Shown here: positions 26,021 through 35,701 of the stretch, piece after piece
Numbering within the stretch: position 1 is the first letter of the stretch
Layout of the letters: each line of letters opens with the position of its first letter
Assembly (NCBI GenBank): GCA_040882465.1
Contig: JBBEBG010000022.1
Span: 3,027 to 67,026, forward strand
Length of the DNA: 64,000 nt
DNA from: Gemmatimonadota bacterium
GTDB taxonomy: Bacteria; Gemmatimonadota; Gemmatimonadetes; Longimicrobiales; Gaopeijiaceae
Direction of reading: 5' to 3'
Notes under the pieces: generated by a model
Told to the model about the DNA's origin: nothing
The model's input: only the letters and a program-made list of their open reading frames with translations
Database searches by the model: none
Translations under genes and position numbers: made by a program

Positions 26021-28642
26021 TCAAGCGGCCCCGGCCTCACGCCCGTGGCCGAATTCGAATCGAATCTCCCCTCCGGGCTGGAGGGGTGGAAGGACCCGCA
26101 CGACCGCTTCCTCCCCAGGCTCCTCTTCCAGGAGCCTCAGGGCGAGCGGATTCTGGATGCGCTGTTGGATCACGCGCTTGAGGGGGCGGGCACCAAAAAC
26201 CGGATCGAAGCCCTCTTCCCCCAGGAGATCCTTTACCCGGTCCTCGACGAAAAGAGTGACCCCAAGCTCCGCCGCGAGCGTTCCCACACGCTCGAGCTGG
26301 AGATCCACTATTCGCCGGAGGTCCTCCCTTCCCAGAGGGCGGAAGACGACGATGTCATCCACCCGATTCAGGAATTCGGGGCGGAAGTGTTGGTGCAGCT
26401 CCTTCCGGACCCGCTCGCCCACGGTCTCCCAGCCGGCGCCGGCCTCGGCCTGCTCGAGGATGTATTGGCTCCCGATATTCGAGGTCATGATGACGACGGC
26501 GTTTCGGAAGTCCACGGTGCGCCCTTGCGAGTCGGTGAGCCGGCCGTCGTCGAGGATCTGGAGGAGGACGTTGAAGACGTCGTGGTGAGCTTTCTCGATT
26601 TCGTCGAAGAGGATCACCGCGTGGGGGCGACGCCGGATCGCTTCGGTGAGTTGCCCGCCCTCTTCATAACCGACGTATCCGGGAGGCGCACCGATCAAGC
26701 GAGCGACCGCGTGTTTCTCCATGTATTCGGACATGTCTATGCGGACCATCGCCCGTTCATCGTCGAAAAGGAATTCCGAGAGGGCGCGCGCCGTTTCCGT
26801 CTTTCCGACTCCCGTCGGTCCGAGGAAGATGAAGGAGCCGACCGGACGATGCGGATCCTGGAGCCCAGCGCGCGCGCGGCGCACCGCGTTCGCGATAGCG
26901 CGAATCGCCTCCTCCTGGCCGACCACGCGCGCTCCCAGGAGCTCCTCCAGGTGCGTGAGACGCTGCCGCTCCGACTCCAGGAGGCGGGAAACCGGGATTC
27001 CGGTCCACTCTCCCACGACTTCCGCGATGTCGTCGGCGGCGACCTCTTCGCGGAGGAACTTCCCCTCCACCTGGAGCTCGCCCAACCGCACCGCGGCCGC
27101 TTCGGACTCCTTCATCGCCCGGGGGATCTCGCCGTATTGGAGCTCCGCGGCGCGCTCGAGATCCCCGGTTCGGGTCGCGCGCTCCACCTCGGAGCGGAGC
27201 TCGTCGAGGCGCTCCTTGAGACTCTGAATCCTAGAGATCGCCTCCTTCTCGGCCTGCCACTCCGCCTTCATCCCCGAGCTCTTTTCCTTCAACTCGGCGA
27301 GCTCGGCCTCGATCGCGGTCCGACGCTCCACCGCGGAGCGGTCATCTTCTCCCGAGAGGGCCTGTCGCTCGATCTCGAGCTGGATGATTCGGCGCTCCAC
27401 CTCGTCGATCTCTTGAGGGAGCGACTCGATCTCCATGCGAAGCCGGCTCGCAGCCTCGTCCACGAGATCGATCGCCTTATCGGGGAGGAAGCGCCCGCCG
27501 ATGTACCGGTCCGAGAGCTTCGCCGCCGCCACGAGCGCCTCGTCGAGGATCCGCACGCCGTGATGCACCTCGTAACGCTCCTTGAGCCCGCGGAGAATGG
27601 CGATCGCATCCTCAACGGAGGGGGGCGCGACGTAGACCGGTTGAAAGCGCCGCTCCAGCGCGGCGTCTTTTTCGATGTGCTTGCGGTATTCGTCGAGCGT
27701 CGTGGCACCGACAAGTCGGAGCTCCCCGCGGGCCAGCATCGGCTTCAGCATGTTCCCGGCATCCACCGCCCCTTCCGCAGCGCCTGCGCCGACAATCGTG
27801 TGGAGTTCGTCAATGAAGACGACGAAGCGCCCCTGCGACTCCGTGATCTCCTTGAGGACCGCCTTCATTCGCTCTTCGAACTCACCCCGGTACTTCGCCC
27901 CAGCGAGCATGGCGGAGATGTCGAGAGCGATCAGCCGCTTTTCGGCGAGGGAGGAGGGGACGTCGCCGGCCACGATGCGTTGGGCGAGCCCCTCCACGAT
28001 GGCGGTCTTCCCGACGCCCGGCTCCCCGATCAGGACGGGATTGTTCTTCGTCCTGCGCCCGAGGACCTTGATGACCCGGCGCACCTCCTCGTCCCGCCCG
28101 ATGACCGGATCGAGCTTCCCCTCGCGGGCCAGCGACGTCAGGTCTCTGGAGAAGCGTTCGAGCGCCTGGTATTTCTCCTCCGGGGTCGGATCGGTCACGC
28201 GGTGTGATCCACGCACCTGTTCCAGCGCCTGGAGGATGAGGTCGCGGGTGATCCCGGTCTCCTTGAGCACCCGACCAGCGTCGTTTTTCTCCTGAATGAG
28301 GCCGAGGAGGAGGTGCTCGGAGGAGACGTATTGGTCTTCGAGTGCCGCGGCCTCTTTTTCGGCCACTTCGAGCGCCCGCCGGAGGTCGCGGGCGAGGGTG
28401 GCCTCGCCACCTCCCTCGACCCGGGCATAACGCGCGAGTGCGTCGGTCAGCCGGTCGCGCAGGAGAGGGACCCGAACGCCGGATTTTTCGAGGACCGGAC
28501 GAACGATACCCTCTTCCTTGGCGAGGAGCGCCGACAGGAGGTGGACGCCCGCGATCTCCGGGTGCCCCATCTCCCGGGCCAGGCGCGCCGCGGATTGGAC
28601 GGCCTCTCCGGCCTTGACGGTGAACCTCTCGAAATCGGCCAT
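26021..28642 (-). CDS. clpB: ATP-dependent disaggregase ClpB
   Basis: The 873-residue Hsp100 chaperone rescues proteins from aggregates with DnaK. Domains in order: N-terminal Clp repeats (about 1-150), first AAA+ module with Walker A GEPGVGKT near residue 209, the middle coiled-coil domain (about 400-530), and a second AAA+ module with [12 protein letters not shown] near residue 610. The ClpB-type middle domain and lack of an IGF/L loop separate it from ClpA/ClpC. The C-terminus ends GREAGAA. No CIRCE or heat-shock promoter was seen in the 20-base gap behind the M48 gene, so it is probably transcribed from further upstream. Confidence 0.97.
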   Translation of the reverse strand: MADFERFTVKAGEAVQSAARLAREMGHPEIAGVHLLSALLAKEEGIVRPVLEKSGVRVPLLRDRLTDALARYARVEGGGEATLARDLRRALEVAEKEAAALEDQYVSSEHLLLGLIQEKNDAGRVLKETGITRDLILQALEQVRGSHRVTDPTPEEKYQALERFSRDLTSLAREGKLDPVIGRDEEVRRVIKVLGRRTKNNPVLIGEPGVGKTAIVEGLAQRIVAGDVPSSLAEKRLIALDISAMLAGAKYRGEFEERMKAVLKEITESQGRFVVFIDELHTIVGAGAAEGAVDAGNMLKPMLARGELRLVGATTLDEYRKHIEKDAALERRFQPVYVAPPSVEDAIAILRGLKERYEVHHGVRILDEALVAAAKLSDRYIGGRFLPDKAIDLVDEAASRLRMEIESLPQEIDEVERRIIQLEIERQALSGEDDRSAVERRTAIEAELAELKEKSSGMKAEWQAEKEAISRIQSLKERLDELRSEVERATRTGDLERAAELQYGEIPRAMKESEAAAVRLGELQVEGKFLREEVAADDIAEVVGEWTGIPVSRLLESERQRLTHLEELLGARVVGQEEAIRAIANAVRRARAGLQDPHRPVGSFIFLGPTGVGKTETARALSEFLFDDERAMVRIDMSEYMEKHAVARLIGAPPGYVGYEEGGQLTEAIRRRPHAVILFDEIEKAHHDVFNVLLQILDDGRLTDSQGRTVDFRNAVVIMTSNIGSQYILEQAEAGAGWETVGERVRKELHQHFRPEFLNRVDDIVVFRPLGREDLRRIVDLQLERVGTLAAELGVTLFVEDRVKDLLGEEGFDPVFGARPLKRVIQQRIQNPLALRLLEEEPGEEAVVRVLPPLQPGGEIRFEFGHGREAGAA

Positions 28643-28662
28643 CAGGCTTTCTTATCCGGCGC

Positions 28663-30126
28663 TCAAGGGGTTCCCGCCACGACGCGCTTCACGAGGGCTC
28701 CGGCGGGGATCGTTTGCCCGGACCCGAGGTGATTGATCGTTGCGACGGTCGCGAGCGGGACCCGCGATGGAAAGCGTTGGTGGAACTCCTCGAGTGTCAT
28801 GGCACGGTCCGTCCGCACCAGCGCGAGCCGGTCGGGCTGGACGCCGAGGACCGAGGCATCGGTGACCGGGCGGAAAGAATCGAGCGCCGCCCGCACGACC
28901 CCGGCGCGCGCCTGCCAGCGTGCATCAGGCGCGTACCCGAGGATCAGGAAGACCAGCCCGCGATGCTCGTAGAAGGCGGCCTCGCCGACGAGGACCCCAC
29001 TTTCGGTGTTCGCCGCGAAGCTCGCGCGCGAGCTTCTCAGGCCGTTCAGTGTCTCATCACGCAAGTTCGATGTCGTGATTCCCTGCTCGGCGGCGAAGGC
29101 ATCGCGACCGGCACGGGCGGAAGCCGCTTCGGCGATCGTGAGGACGATTGCCGCGTCCGACTCGGCACTCAGGCCTCGCACCGCGATCTTCTGGTTCACG
29201 GTCTGCCACCCGTCCGGGAAGTCGAGCTGGAACGCGAGGTCGGGGTGGAGGAAGGAGCTCTCGCGGAAAAATCCTTCGCGGGGATTCGCGCCGAACATCA
29301 TCCCTTCGATGCGCCGCAAGTAACTCTCGCGCTCGACCCGCGTGCCGGAGGCTTCGCCGGCCGAGATCCTGCGCAGGATCTCGTCTCGCCGGGAAAGGGG
29401 ATCGGGGTGGGTGGAGAGGAAACCGGGGATTCGCTCGCCGTCCTGGGCGCCGGAGGCGGCGGCCAACATGCCGAAGGTGGCGGCCATCTCGCGCGGGTCG
29501 TAACCCTGGCGCGTCATGTACCCAAGCCCGAGATCGTCGGCTTGCCGTTCGGCGTCGCGGCCGTAAGAGAGGAAGAGGAGGCCGAGGCCGGTGCTGGCCA
29601 GATCCGCGTACGGGGCCAGATCCGGCGCCAGAATCGTCCCGACGCCGAGCCCGAGCTGCGCAAGCTGGGTGCGGCTCATCTGGCTCACCGAGTGGCGGGC
29701 CGTCACGTGTCCGATCTCATGCCCGAGGACGCCGGCGAGCTCGGCTTCCGAGGAGAAGTGGGCGAGAATTCCGCGAGTGACGTAAATGAATCCACCCGGC
29801 ACCGCGAACGCGTTCACGGTCGCGTCGTCCACGATCCGGAAGGTCCACGGGAGGTTCGGGCGCTCGGAGGCGAGCGCCATCCGATTGCCCAGCTCCTGGA
29901 CGTAGCGCTGGAGGCCTTCGTCTTCGTAGAGCCCCAAAGAAGCCGCGATCTGGGGATCCGCGTCCCTCCCCATCTGGATTTCCTGCGACTCGCTGATGAG
30001 GACGAACTGTCTTTCCCCGGTCACCGGGTTGATCGCGCAGCTCGCCGCGGCCGCAAAGAGGATCAGCGGAGCGGCGAGGCGTTTTATCCCAAGGGAGCCC
30101 TGGAATCTGCGCGTGATATCTCGCAT
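28663..30126 (-). CDS. M48-family metalloprotease lipoprotein (BepA/LoiP-like)
   Basis: The 487-residue protein carries a lipoprotein-type signal (LILFAAAASC) and the M48 zinc motif HEIGH near residue 133. The third ligand sits in ERQADDLG near 198. The typical AVPGGFIYVTRGIL precedes the motif. A second region (about 280-430) and a C-terminal LysM-like stretch (VATINHLGSGQTIPAGALV) suggest envelope attachment. The ATG at 30126 has an AGGAG ribosome site. Relatives such as BepA and LoiP handle outer-membrane protein quality control. It directly precedes clpB by 20 bases. Confidence 0.9.
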   Translation of the reverse strand: MRDITRRFQGSLGIKRLAAPLILFAAAASCAINPVTGERQFVLISESQEIQMGRDADPQIAASLGLYEDEGLQRYVQELGNRMALASERPNLPWTFRIVDDATVNAFAVPGGFIYVTRGILAHFSSEAELAGVLGHEIGHVTARHSVSQMSRTQLAQLGLGVGTILAPDLAPYADLASTGLGLLFLSYGRDAERQADDLGLGYMTRQGYDPREMAATFGMLAAASGAQDGERIPGFLSTHPDPLSRRDEILRRISAGEASGTRVERESYLRRIEGMMFGANPREGFFRESSFLHPDLAFQLDFPDGWQTVNQKIAVRGLSAESDAAIVLTIAEAASARAGRDAFAAEQGITTSNLRDETLNGLRSSRASFAANTESGVLVGEAAFYEHRGLVFLILGYAPDARWQARAGVVRAALDSFRPVTDASVLGVQPDRLALVRTDRAMTLEEFHQRFPSRVPLATVATINHLGSGQTIPAGALVKRVVAGTP

Positions 30127-30187
30127 GAGTCTCTCCTACCCGTTCCGCAGGGGAGGGTTCATAACGGCCTCAGCCCCCCCGCACTCG

Positions 30188-32728
30188 TCAGAAGGCCGGC
30201 GCCACCAGGATGGCGTTGGCGAAGATCTGGAATCCGGAGTACCAGAAGCCGCGAAAGAGGGGGTCGTCCGCGAAGAGAATCACCTTGCCGGAGCCCCGCG
30301 TCCGTTCGACCAGCCAGGCGCTCCGCGCGAGGCGATCGAGCGTCTCGTCCGAGACCACGCCGCTGATCCGGTCGAGCCCCTCCGGGAAATAGGCCACAGA
30401 CTCGAAGGCCTCGTCCGGCTCGAACCCGACCCCGGAAGAGAGGACGAAGAACCGCCCCGCGAGGCTCCCCGCATCCGCGCCGAAGGCGAGGGGATGGGCC
30501 GGATCGAGGGTGAGCTGAAAGATCGTCCCGGGAGTCTCCTCCCTCCACCGGTCGAGCTCCCGCTCCTCTCGTGTTCGCAGCGCCCGCTCGAGGCGCTCGT
30601 CCCGGTCGGGGTCCACCTCCTCCTCGAGCTCGGTGCGCTCCACCACTTCGGCGAGAGGCTCGGCGAGATCGCGGGCCGCGGCCCCTGCGGCGACGAGCGT
30701 CCCTCCGGCACGGATCCAGCTGTCGAGCCGCTCGATCCCGGACTCCCCGAGGACGCTTTCGGGGCTCCCGGGCGGGACGACGATTACGTCGTAGTCGTCC
30801 AGCGCGACTCCGGAGAGACCTTCGACAGCCAGGATGTCGAAGGGAATGTCCAGAACTCTCTCCAAGAAGTGCCAGTGCGCCCCAAAGCCGGTCGGAGATG
30901 TCCCCTCTCCCCCGAGAAGTCCGATCCGGGGGAGGGTGAGAGGCGCGGCGTCGTCGGTCCCCAGGTCCGGGCCGGAGATGGTGAGTCCGGAAGAAATCGG
31001 GATCGCGACCCCCGCGAGCCCGGCCGCCGCGAGTCGCTCGTCCAGCCCTTCATTTCGGCTCCGCGGAAAAAAGAGCGTCCCCCTCGGGAACGAGGTGCCC
31101 GCCACCGAAAAGGTGTCCGCGAGGGCCACCACGCGTCCCTCCGCCTCCAGGAAACGAATTAGCCCGGGGACGTTCGAGAAGGAGGGGGGCATGAGAGAAC
31201 CGTAACTTCCGGCCCCGGCGCCCCCGGGCGCGGACTCGGAACGCGTCGCCACCGGAGCCCAGTTCCCGCCCGCCGGACGGAGCGCGCTATGCGCCTCCAC
31301 CCCGTAAGCGTAGGGGAGCGCCCATGCCGTGATGTCGTAGGCCGAGCTCGCGTCGAGGGAGTTGTCCGGACGGAGGAGCGCACCCGCAAGAAGTCCCCGC
31401 GGCTGACGCGCCCGGACCCGGTAACTCCCAAGAGGAAGGACCTCCCGGCTCTGAAAACCGACGTGTGGGATCGACTCGGCCGGGACGTCCTCTTCGGCCC
31501 GCTCGACCTCGATGCCCTGTTCACGCAGGAGAGACACGAGGGCCTCGGCGCGGCTCGGATCCGGCCCGGGGATCAGGTAGACGTCGCTGAGACCCGAATC
31601 CACGGCACGGTGAAGGGCGGCGAAGCCGAGGAGGAGGTCGGTTTTTCCATCCGCCGCGGCACGGAGGGTCGCGTTCCCGGTCGTGCGATGACCAAACGCG
31701 CGGTCGCGGAGAGTCAGCACGGACCCGTCCGGGCGCTCGATCTCGGTTCCCGCCGCTCCGCCACCCCCTTGCTCGTAAGTCATCCCGATGGCGCCGAGGA
31801 GTGACGGCCAGGAGTCGCCGTATCCGGGATAAAAAAGGTCGTAGTTCTGCCCCGTGTAATAGAGTAGTCCTTCGCGGTCCATCGCCGCCGCATTCGCCTG
31901 GCCGAACCGCTCCCCCCACTCGAGCACGTGCGAGGGAATGATCGTGTTGATGGGGTCGGCGGCGGGAAAGAAGAAGTAGGTGGACCCGGAACCCATCTCG
32001 TGAAAGTCCACGTGGACCTGCGGGAGGTACCGGTGATACCGCTCGAGACGTCCGCGGGTCTCGATCTGGGTGAGCCACGCCCAGTCCCGGTTCAGGTCGA
32101 AGAGGTAGTGGTTGAACCTTCCGCCGGGCCAAGGCTGCCTCCGTTCGCGGAGCTCGGGGTTGGGGTTCGGGCGCGCCTGCGCCGCCTGACGAAACCAGTT
32201 CACGTAGCGGTCGCGGCCGTCGGGGTTCGCGACCGGGTCCATCACGACCACGACCGAATCGAGGACGCCGGCGAGCGCCCCGCTTCCCGACGCGAGATCG
32301 TACGCCGTCCAGATCGCGGCCTCGGAGGAGGCGCTTTCGTCTCCATGCACGCCGTAGGTCAGATAAACGATCGCGGGATTGGAAGCGGAGATCTCGGCGG
32401 CGCGAACTTCCGAGGTCTCCGGATCGGCGAGCTCTCGATTCATGCCCAGGATCTCGTCGAGCCGCGTGCGATGCCGGGGAAGGGCGAAAAGAACCTGGAC
32501 GAGGGGCCGTCCTTCCGAGGTCGTTCCGTAGCTGTCCACGGTCACGCGGTCCGATGCGTCCGCGAGCGCGCGCATGTACCGTTCCACGCCGGCCGCGTCG
32601 GTGAAGCGCTCCCCCACCTCGTATCCGAGCACTGCTTCGGGCGCCGGTACGGCCTGCGCCATTCCGAGGGACGGAAGGAGGAAAAGCAGGGTCGCGAGAA
32701 CGAGGCTCTCGCGCGGGGTCGGCTTCAT
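30188..32728 (-). CDS. Secreted M14 zinc carboxypeptidase-like protein
   Basis: The 846-residue protein has a Sec signal peptide (ESLVLATLLFLLPSLGMAQA). An M14 peptidase domain follows, with zinc ligands H and E in YGVHGDESASSEA and a third His in HVDFHEMGSGSTYF; PVANPDGRDRY and NHYLFDLNRDWAW are also family-like. The C-terminal ~300 residues (RIGLLGGEGTSPTGFGAHW, DYDVIVVPPGSPESVLG) look like an added amidotransferase-like fold domain of the kind found in large M14 proteins. The ATG at 32728 was preferred to longer Arg-rich extensions. Its cleavage specificity is unknown. Confidence 0.88.
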   Translation of the reverse strand: MKPTPRESLVLATLLFLLPSLGMAQAVPAPEAVLGYEVGERFTDAAGVERYMRALADASDRVTVDSYGTTSEGRPLVQVLFALPRHRTRLDEILGMNRELADPETSEVRAAEISASNPAIVYLTYGVHGDESASSEAAIWTAYDLASGSGALAGVLDSVVVVMDPVANPDGRDRYVNWFRQAAQARPNPNPELRERRQPWPGGRFNHYLFDLNRDWAWLTQIETRGRLERYHRYLPQVHVDFHEMGSGSTYFFFPAADPINTIIPSHVLEWGERFGQANAAAMDREGLLYYTGQNYDLFYPGYGDSWPSLLGAIGMTYEQGGGGAAGTEIERPDGSVLTLRDRAFGHRTTGNATLRAAADGKTDLLLGFAALHRAVDSGLSDVYLIPGPDPSRAEALVSLLREQGIEVERAEEDVPAESIPHVGFQSREVLPLGSYRVRARQPRGLLAGALLRPDNSLDASSAYDITAWALPYAYGVEAHSALRPAGGNWAPVATRSESAPGGAGAGSYGSLMPPSFSNVPGLIRFLEAEGRVVALADTFSVAGTSFPRGTLFFPRSRNEGLDERLAAAGLAGVAIPISSGLTISGPDLGTDDAAPLTLPRIGLLGGEGTSPTGFGAHWHFLERVLDIPFDILAVEGLSGVALDDYDVIVVPPGSPESVLGESGIERLDSWIRAGGTLVAAGAAARDLAEPLAEVVERTELEEEVDPDRDERLERALRTREERELDRWREETPGTIFQLTLDPAHPLAFGADAGSLAGRFFVLSSGVGFEPDEAFESVAYFPEGLDRISGVVSDETLDRLARSAWLVERTRGSGKVILFADDPLFRGFWYSGFQIFANAILVAPAF

Positions 32729-32959
32729 CGTGTTCGCCGGGATGGAGGGGAGACGGCCCTCAAGGTATTTCCGGACGCGATCCGGGGGCAACGGGCCCGG
32801 CTCCCGGAAGGCGGGCCCAAGCGCCCGCGGGAGGTGCGGTCCAAGGGCCCGGGGTTGACCCTCCTTCCCTCCCCTTTCAGCTTCCGCTCCATAAACGGGG
32901 CCGGTGAGGGGCCGCGCCGGCGCCGCGCCCGGACCCCGACCCCGAACCGCAGGATTCCC

Positions 32960-33373
32960 ATGCTCGCCAATCGGTCGCGTACGCAGTGTCGCCCGACCCC
33001 AGTCCGCCTCCGGCACGGAGCGGCCCTCCTTGCGTGCGCGACGCTCCTCGCCGGCTGCGACCACCGCATCCCTACCTCTAGGGACGAGGAAACCATCCCC
33101 CGGGAGAGTTTTATCGCGACGATGGTCGAGCTTCGCACGGCGGCGGTGCGCACCCAGATGGGACTCGTCACCCAGGAGCAGCGCGACCGCATCCTGAGCC
33201 GGCATGGAGTCTCAGAGGAGGAGCTGCGCCAGTTCGCGGACGTCCATGGAGCCAACGTCCCCATGATGAGCGAACTCTGGAGCGAGGTCGAACGCCGCAT
33301 CGCGGAGGAACTCGGCGTTGACTTGGCGCCGGAAGGGGAACCCCAGGGGGAACCCGCCGAGCCGCTCCCCTAG
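32960..33373 (+). CDS. Small lipoprotein, unknown (DUF4296-like layout)
   Basis: The 137-residue product has a lipobox at LLACATLLAGC, so it should be a lipoprotein. The mature part is a short helical domain: FIATMVELRTAAVRTQMGL, RDRILSRHGVSEEELRQFADVHG, and MSELWSEVERRIAEEL. The layout is similar to DUF4296 lipoproteins, but the match is only by feel. ATG at 32960 follows AGGA. It is divergent from the M14 gene across a 231-base gap, in which no firm promoter could be identified, and converges on the barrel-like gene 10 bases away. Confidence 0.7.
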   Translation: MLANRSRTQCRPTPVRLRHGAALLACATLLAGCDHRIPTSRDEETIPRESFIATMVELRTAAVRTQMGLVTQEQRDRILSRHGVSEEELRQFADVHGANVPMMSELWSEVERRIAEELGVDLAPEGEPQGEPAEPLP

Positions 33374-33378
33374 GGGAG
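33365..33378. repeat. 14-bp perfect palindrome at convergent gene ends
   Basis: The sequence CTCCCCTAGGGGAG is a perfect palindrome spanning the stop codon of the plus-strand lipoprotein and lies 6 bases before the end of the minus-strand barrel gene. It could form a small stem for both transcripts. There is no T-tract. Confidence 0.35.
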
Positions 33379-33383
33379 GGGCC

Positions 33384-33986
33384 TCAGAAGACCTGGAAGT
33401 TGATTCCGATCGCGAGCGCTTCGCGGTCGCCCACCGACCCGCCGAACCGGATCGTCCACCCCGATTCGAAGGCCACGTCGAACCCCAGGTCGAAGGCGAA
33501 CTCGAGGTCGAGAGCGTCACGGGGCCGATCGTCGCCGAGGTAGGCGTCGAGAATGACGCGCGGCGTGACGTAAGGGGTGAACCGCACGTTATCCGCGAAG
33601 AGCTCCCGGCCGATGGAAGCGCCGAATGGGAAGCTCAGGACCGTGAAGTCGCCGATTCCGAATCCCGCCCCCACCACCCAGCTCACGTCGAGGGGGAAGT
33701 CCTCCGTCACGCGAAGGAGTTCACCGCTGACGTCCATCCCACCAAAAACCGCCAGGTCATCGCTGAAGTCTTCCGCGAGCCCCATCCGAAAGCCGAAGGT
33801 ATCTTCCGGGCGCCAGGTCGTGAAGACGCCGATGCCCGAGCCTTCGGACGGATCCGACAAAAATACCCCCCAACCGGAGGGCGTCGACGGACCCACCATG
33901 AGGGGAGCATCCCACGGGACTTGTGCGGGCAAAGCAGCGGGAAAGGCGAACAACCCCATCGCTACGGCAAGCCGTAAATTTTTCAT
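33384..33986 (-). CDS. Small exported beta-barrel-like protein
   Basis: The 200-residue protein has a signal peptide (VAMGLFAFPAALPAQ). Repeated amphipathic beta strands with aromatic ends follow (GIGVFTTWRPEDTFGFRMGLA, VSWVVGAGFGIGDFTVLSF, FDVAFESGWTIRFGGSVGD), closing with INFQVF. A terminal Phe is usual for outer-membrane barrels recognised by BAM. This supports an 8-to-10-strand outer-membrane barrel, function unknown. The ATG at 33986 has a clear AAGGAG site. Upstream, near 34061-34072, there is a small TACAA/TTGTA inverted repeat. Confidence 0.72.
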   Translation of the reverse strand: MKNLRLAVAMGLFAFPAALPAQVPWDAPLMVGPSTPSGWGVFLSDPSEGSGIGVFTTWRPEDTFGFRMGLAEDFSDDLAVFGGMDVSGELLRVTEDFPLDVSWVVGAGFGIGDFTVLSFPFGASIGRELFADNVRFTPYVTPRVILDAYLGDDRPRDALDLEFAFDLGFDVAFESGWTIRFGGSVGDREALAIGINFQVF

Positions 33987-34134
33987 CCCGTCGCTCTCCT
34001 TGAGTCTTGCCCGTCCTGGTCGCGGGTCTCGGGGCGTACGGACGTGACCGGCACTCCCGTTACAAAGTTGTACGGCTCAGCCGGGTGGGAGAAGGGGTCC
34101 GGTCGGCGCGATGCCCATCCAGGCGACCCCCTCC

Positions 34135-35685
34135 TCACTCCCACTCGATTGTCGCGGGAGGTTTCGAGCTGACGTCATAGGTGACGCGATTGACGCCACG
34201 CACCTCGTTGATGATCCGGGTCGAGATGCGGCCGAGAACTTCGTGCGGGAATGGAAACCAATCGGCGGTCATCCCGTCGCGGGAGGTCACCGCCCGAAGC
34301 GCGACGACGTTTTCGTAGGTTCGGCCGTCCCCCATCACCCCGACGGAGCGCACCGGAAGGAGTACGGCGAAAGCCTGCCAGATCTCGTCGTAGAGGCCTG
34401 CCGTCCGAATTTCGTCCAGGTAGATGGCGTCCGCCTCGCGGAGGACATCCAGCCGCTCCTCCGACACCTCGCCGAGTACGCGGATGGCGAGACCCGGTCC
34501 CGGGAAGGGATGGCGCCCCACGAATTCCTCGGGGAGGCCGAGCTCACGCCCCACGTTTCGTACCTCGTCCTTGAAGAGCTCGCGGAGGGGTTCGATGAGC
34601 TCGAAGGGCATCCGCTCGGGGAGCCCTCCGACGTTGTGGTGGGTCTTGATCGTGGCGGAAGGGCCGCCCGTCGAAACCGACTCGATCACGTCGGGATAGA
34701 GAGTTCCCTGAACGAGGAATTTCGCCTCGTTCCCCTCCTCGCGGGCGGTCTGCGCGAAGACTTCGATGAAGGTGTTTCCGATGGCCCTCCGCTTCCGCTC
34801 AGGATCGGTGATTCCTGCGAGGGCCGTCAGGAATCGCTCCCGGGCGTCCACCACCACGAGCGGGATTCCCATGTGGAGGCGGAAGGCGCGCTCCACCCCC
34901 TCGCGCTCGTTTTTCCGGAGAAGCCCGTTGTCCACGAAGATGCAGGTGAGGCGGTCACCGACCGCCCGGTGCACGAGGGCGGCGGCGACCGAGGAGTCCA
35001 CGCCGCCCGAGAGACCGCAGATGACCTGCGCATCGCCGGCGCGCTCCCGGATGCTCGCCACGGACTCGTCCACGAACGCCCCTGGAGTCCAGGTCGGCGC
35101 GCAGCCGGCCACGCGGAAGAGAAAATTCGAGAGGATCTCGTCCCCTCTCGACGTGTGCGCGACTTCCGGGTGGAATTGGACGCCGTAGATCTCGCGGTCC
35201 TCGGCGCGAAAGGCCGCGACCGGGAGGGTCGAGGTCGAGGCGAGAGCACGGTAACCGGGCGGCGGGACGTCCACATGGTCGCCGTGCGAACACCAGACCC
35301 TGGTCGTCTCTTCCGTCGAGAAACCGTGGAAGAGGAGATCGGGGTCGAGGATGCGGAGCTCGGCCCGGCCGTATTCGCGCGGGCCCGGATTGACCTTTCC
35401 GCCTCGCACATGCCCGATGAGCTGCATTCCGTAACAGATTCCGAGAATCGGGATCCCTTCGTCGAGGAGCGCGGGATCGAGCGTGGGCACCCCTTCGTCG
35501 TAGACCGAGGCGGGACCCCCCGAGAGGATGATCCCTTTGGGCCGCCATCTCCTGATCCACTCCAGCGGTCGAGTGGGCGGGTGGATCTCGCAGAATACTC
35601 GCTCTTCTCGAATCCGCCGCGCGATGAGCTGCGTGAACTGGGATCCGTAGTCGAGGATGAGCACCCGGTCGGGAGTCTGGGTCAT
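34135..35685 (-). CDS. guaA: GMP synthase (glutamine-hydrolysing)
   Basis: The 516-residue enzyme converts XMP to GMP. The N-terminal class I amidotransferase domain has the nucleophile in [11 protein letters not shown] (about residue 84) and the catalytic His-Glu near GVQFHPEV. The ATP-pyrophosphatase domain shows the PP-loop [14 protein letters not shown] near residue 225, and the C-terminal dimerisation domain ends in KPPATIEWE, the family's conserved tail. The ATG at 35685 follows a purine-rich stretch and gives [17 protein letters not shown]. It lies 16 bases downstream of lysA. Confidence 0.97.
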   Translation of the reverse strand: MTQTPDRVLILDYGSQFTQLIARRIREERVFCEIHPPTRPLEWIRRWRPKGIILSGGPASVYDEGVPTLDPALLDEGIPILGICYGMQLIGHVRGGKVNPGPREYGRAELRILDPDLLFHGFSTEETTRVWCSHGDHVDVPPPGYRALASTSTLPVAAFRAEDREIYGVQFHPEVAHTSRGDEILSNFLFRVAGCAPTWTPGAFVDESVASIRERAGDAQVICGLSGGVDSSVAAALVHRAVGDRLTCIFVDNGLLRKNEREGVERAFRLHMGIPLVVVDARERFLTALAGITDPERKRRAIGNTFIEVFAQTAREEGNEAKFLVQGTLYPDVIESVSTGGPSATIKTHHNVGGLPERMPFELIEPLRELFKDEVRNVGRELGLPEEFVGRHPFPGPGLAIRVLGEVSEERLDVLREADAIYLDEIRTAGLYDEIWQAFAVLLPVRSVGVMGDGRTYENVVALRAVTSRDGMTADWFPFPHEVLGRISTRIINEVRGVNRVTYDVSSKPPATIEWE

Positions 35686-35701
35686 CGGCTCGCGCCGGGG
35701 C

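Noticed and set aside
26045-28207. 720-codon plus-strand frame antisense to clpB
   Set aside because: ClpB is conserved along its full length on the other strand; this frame shows no domain.
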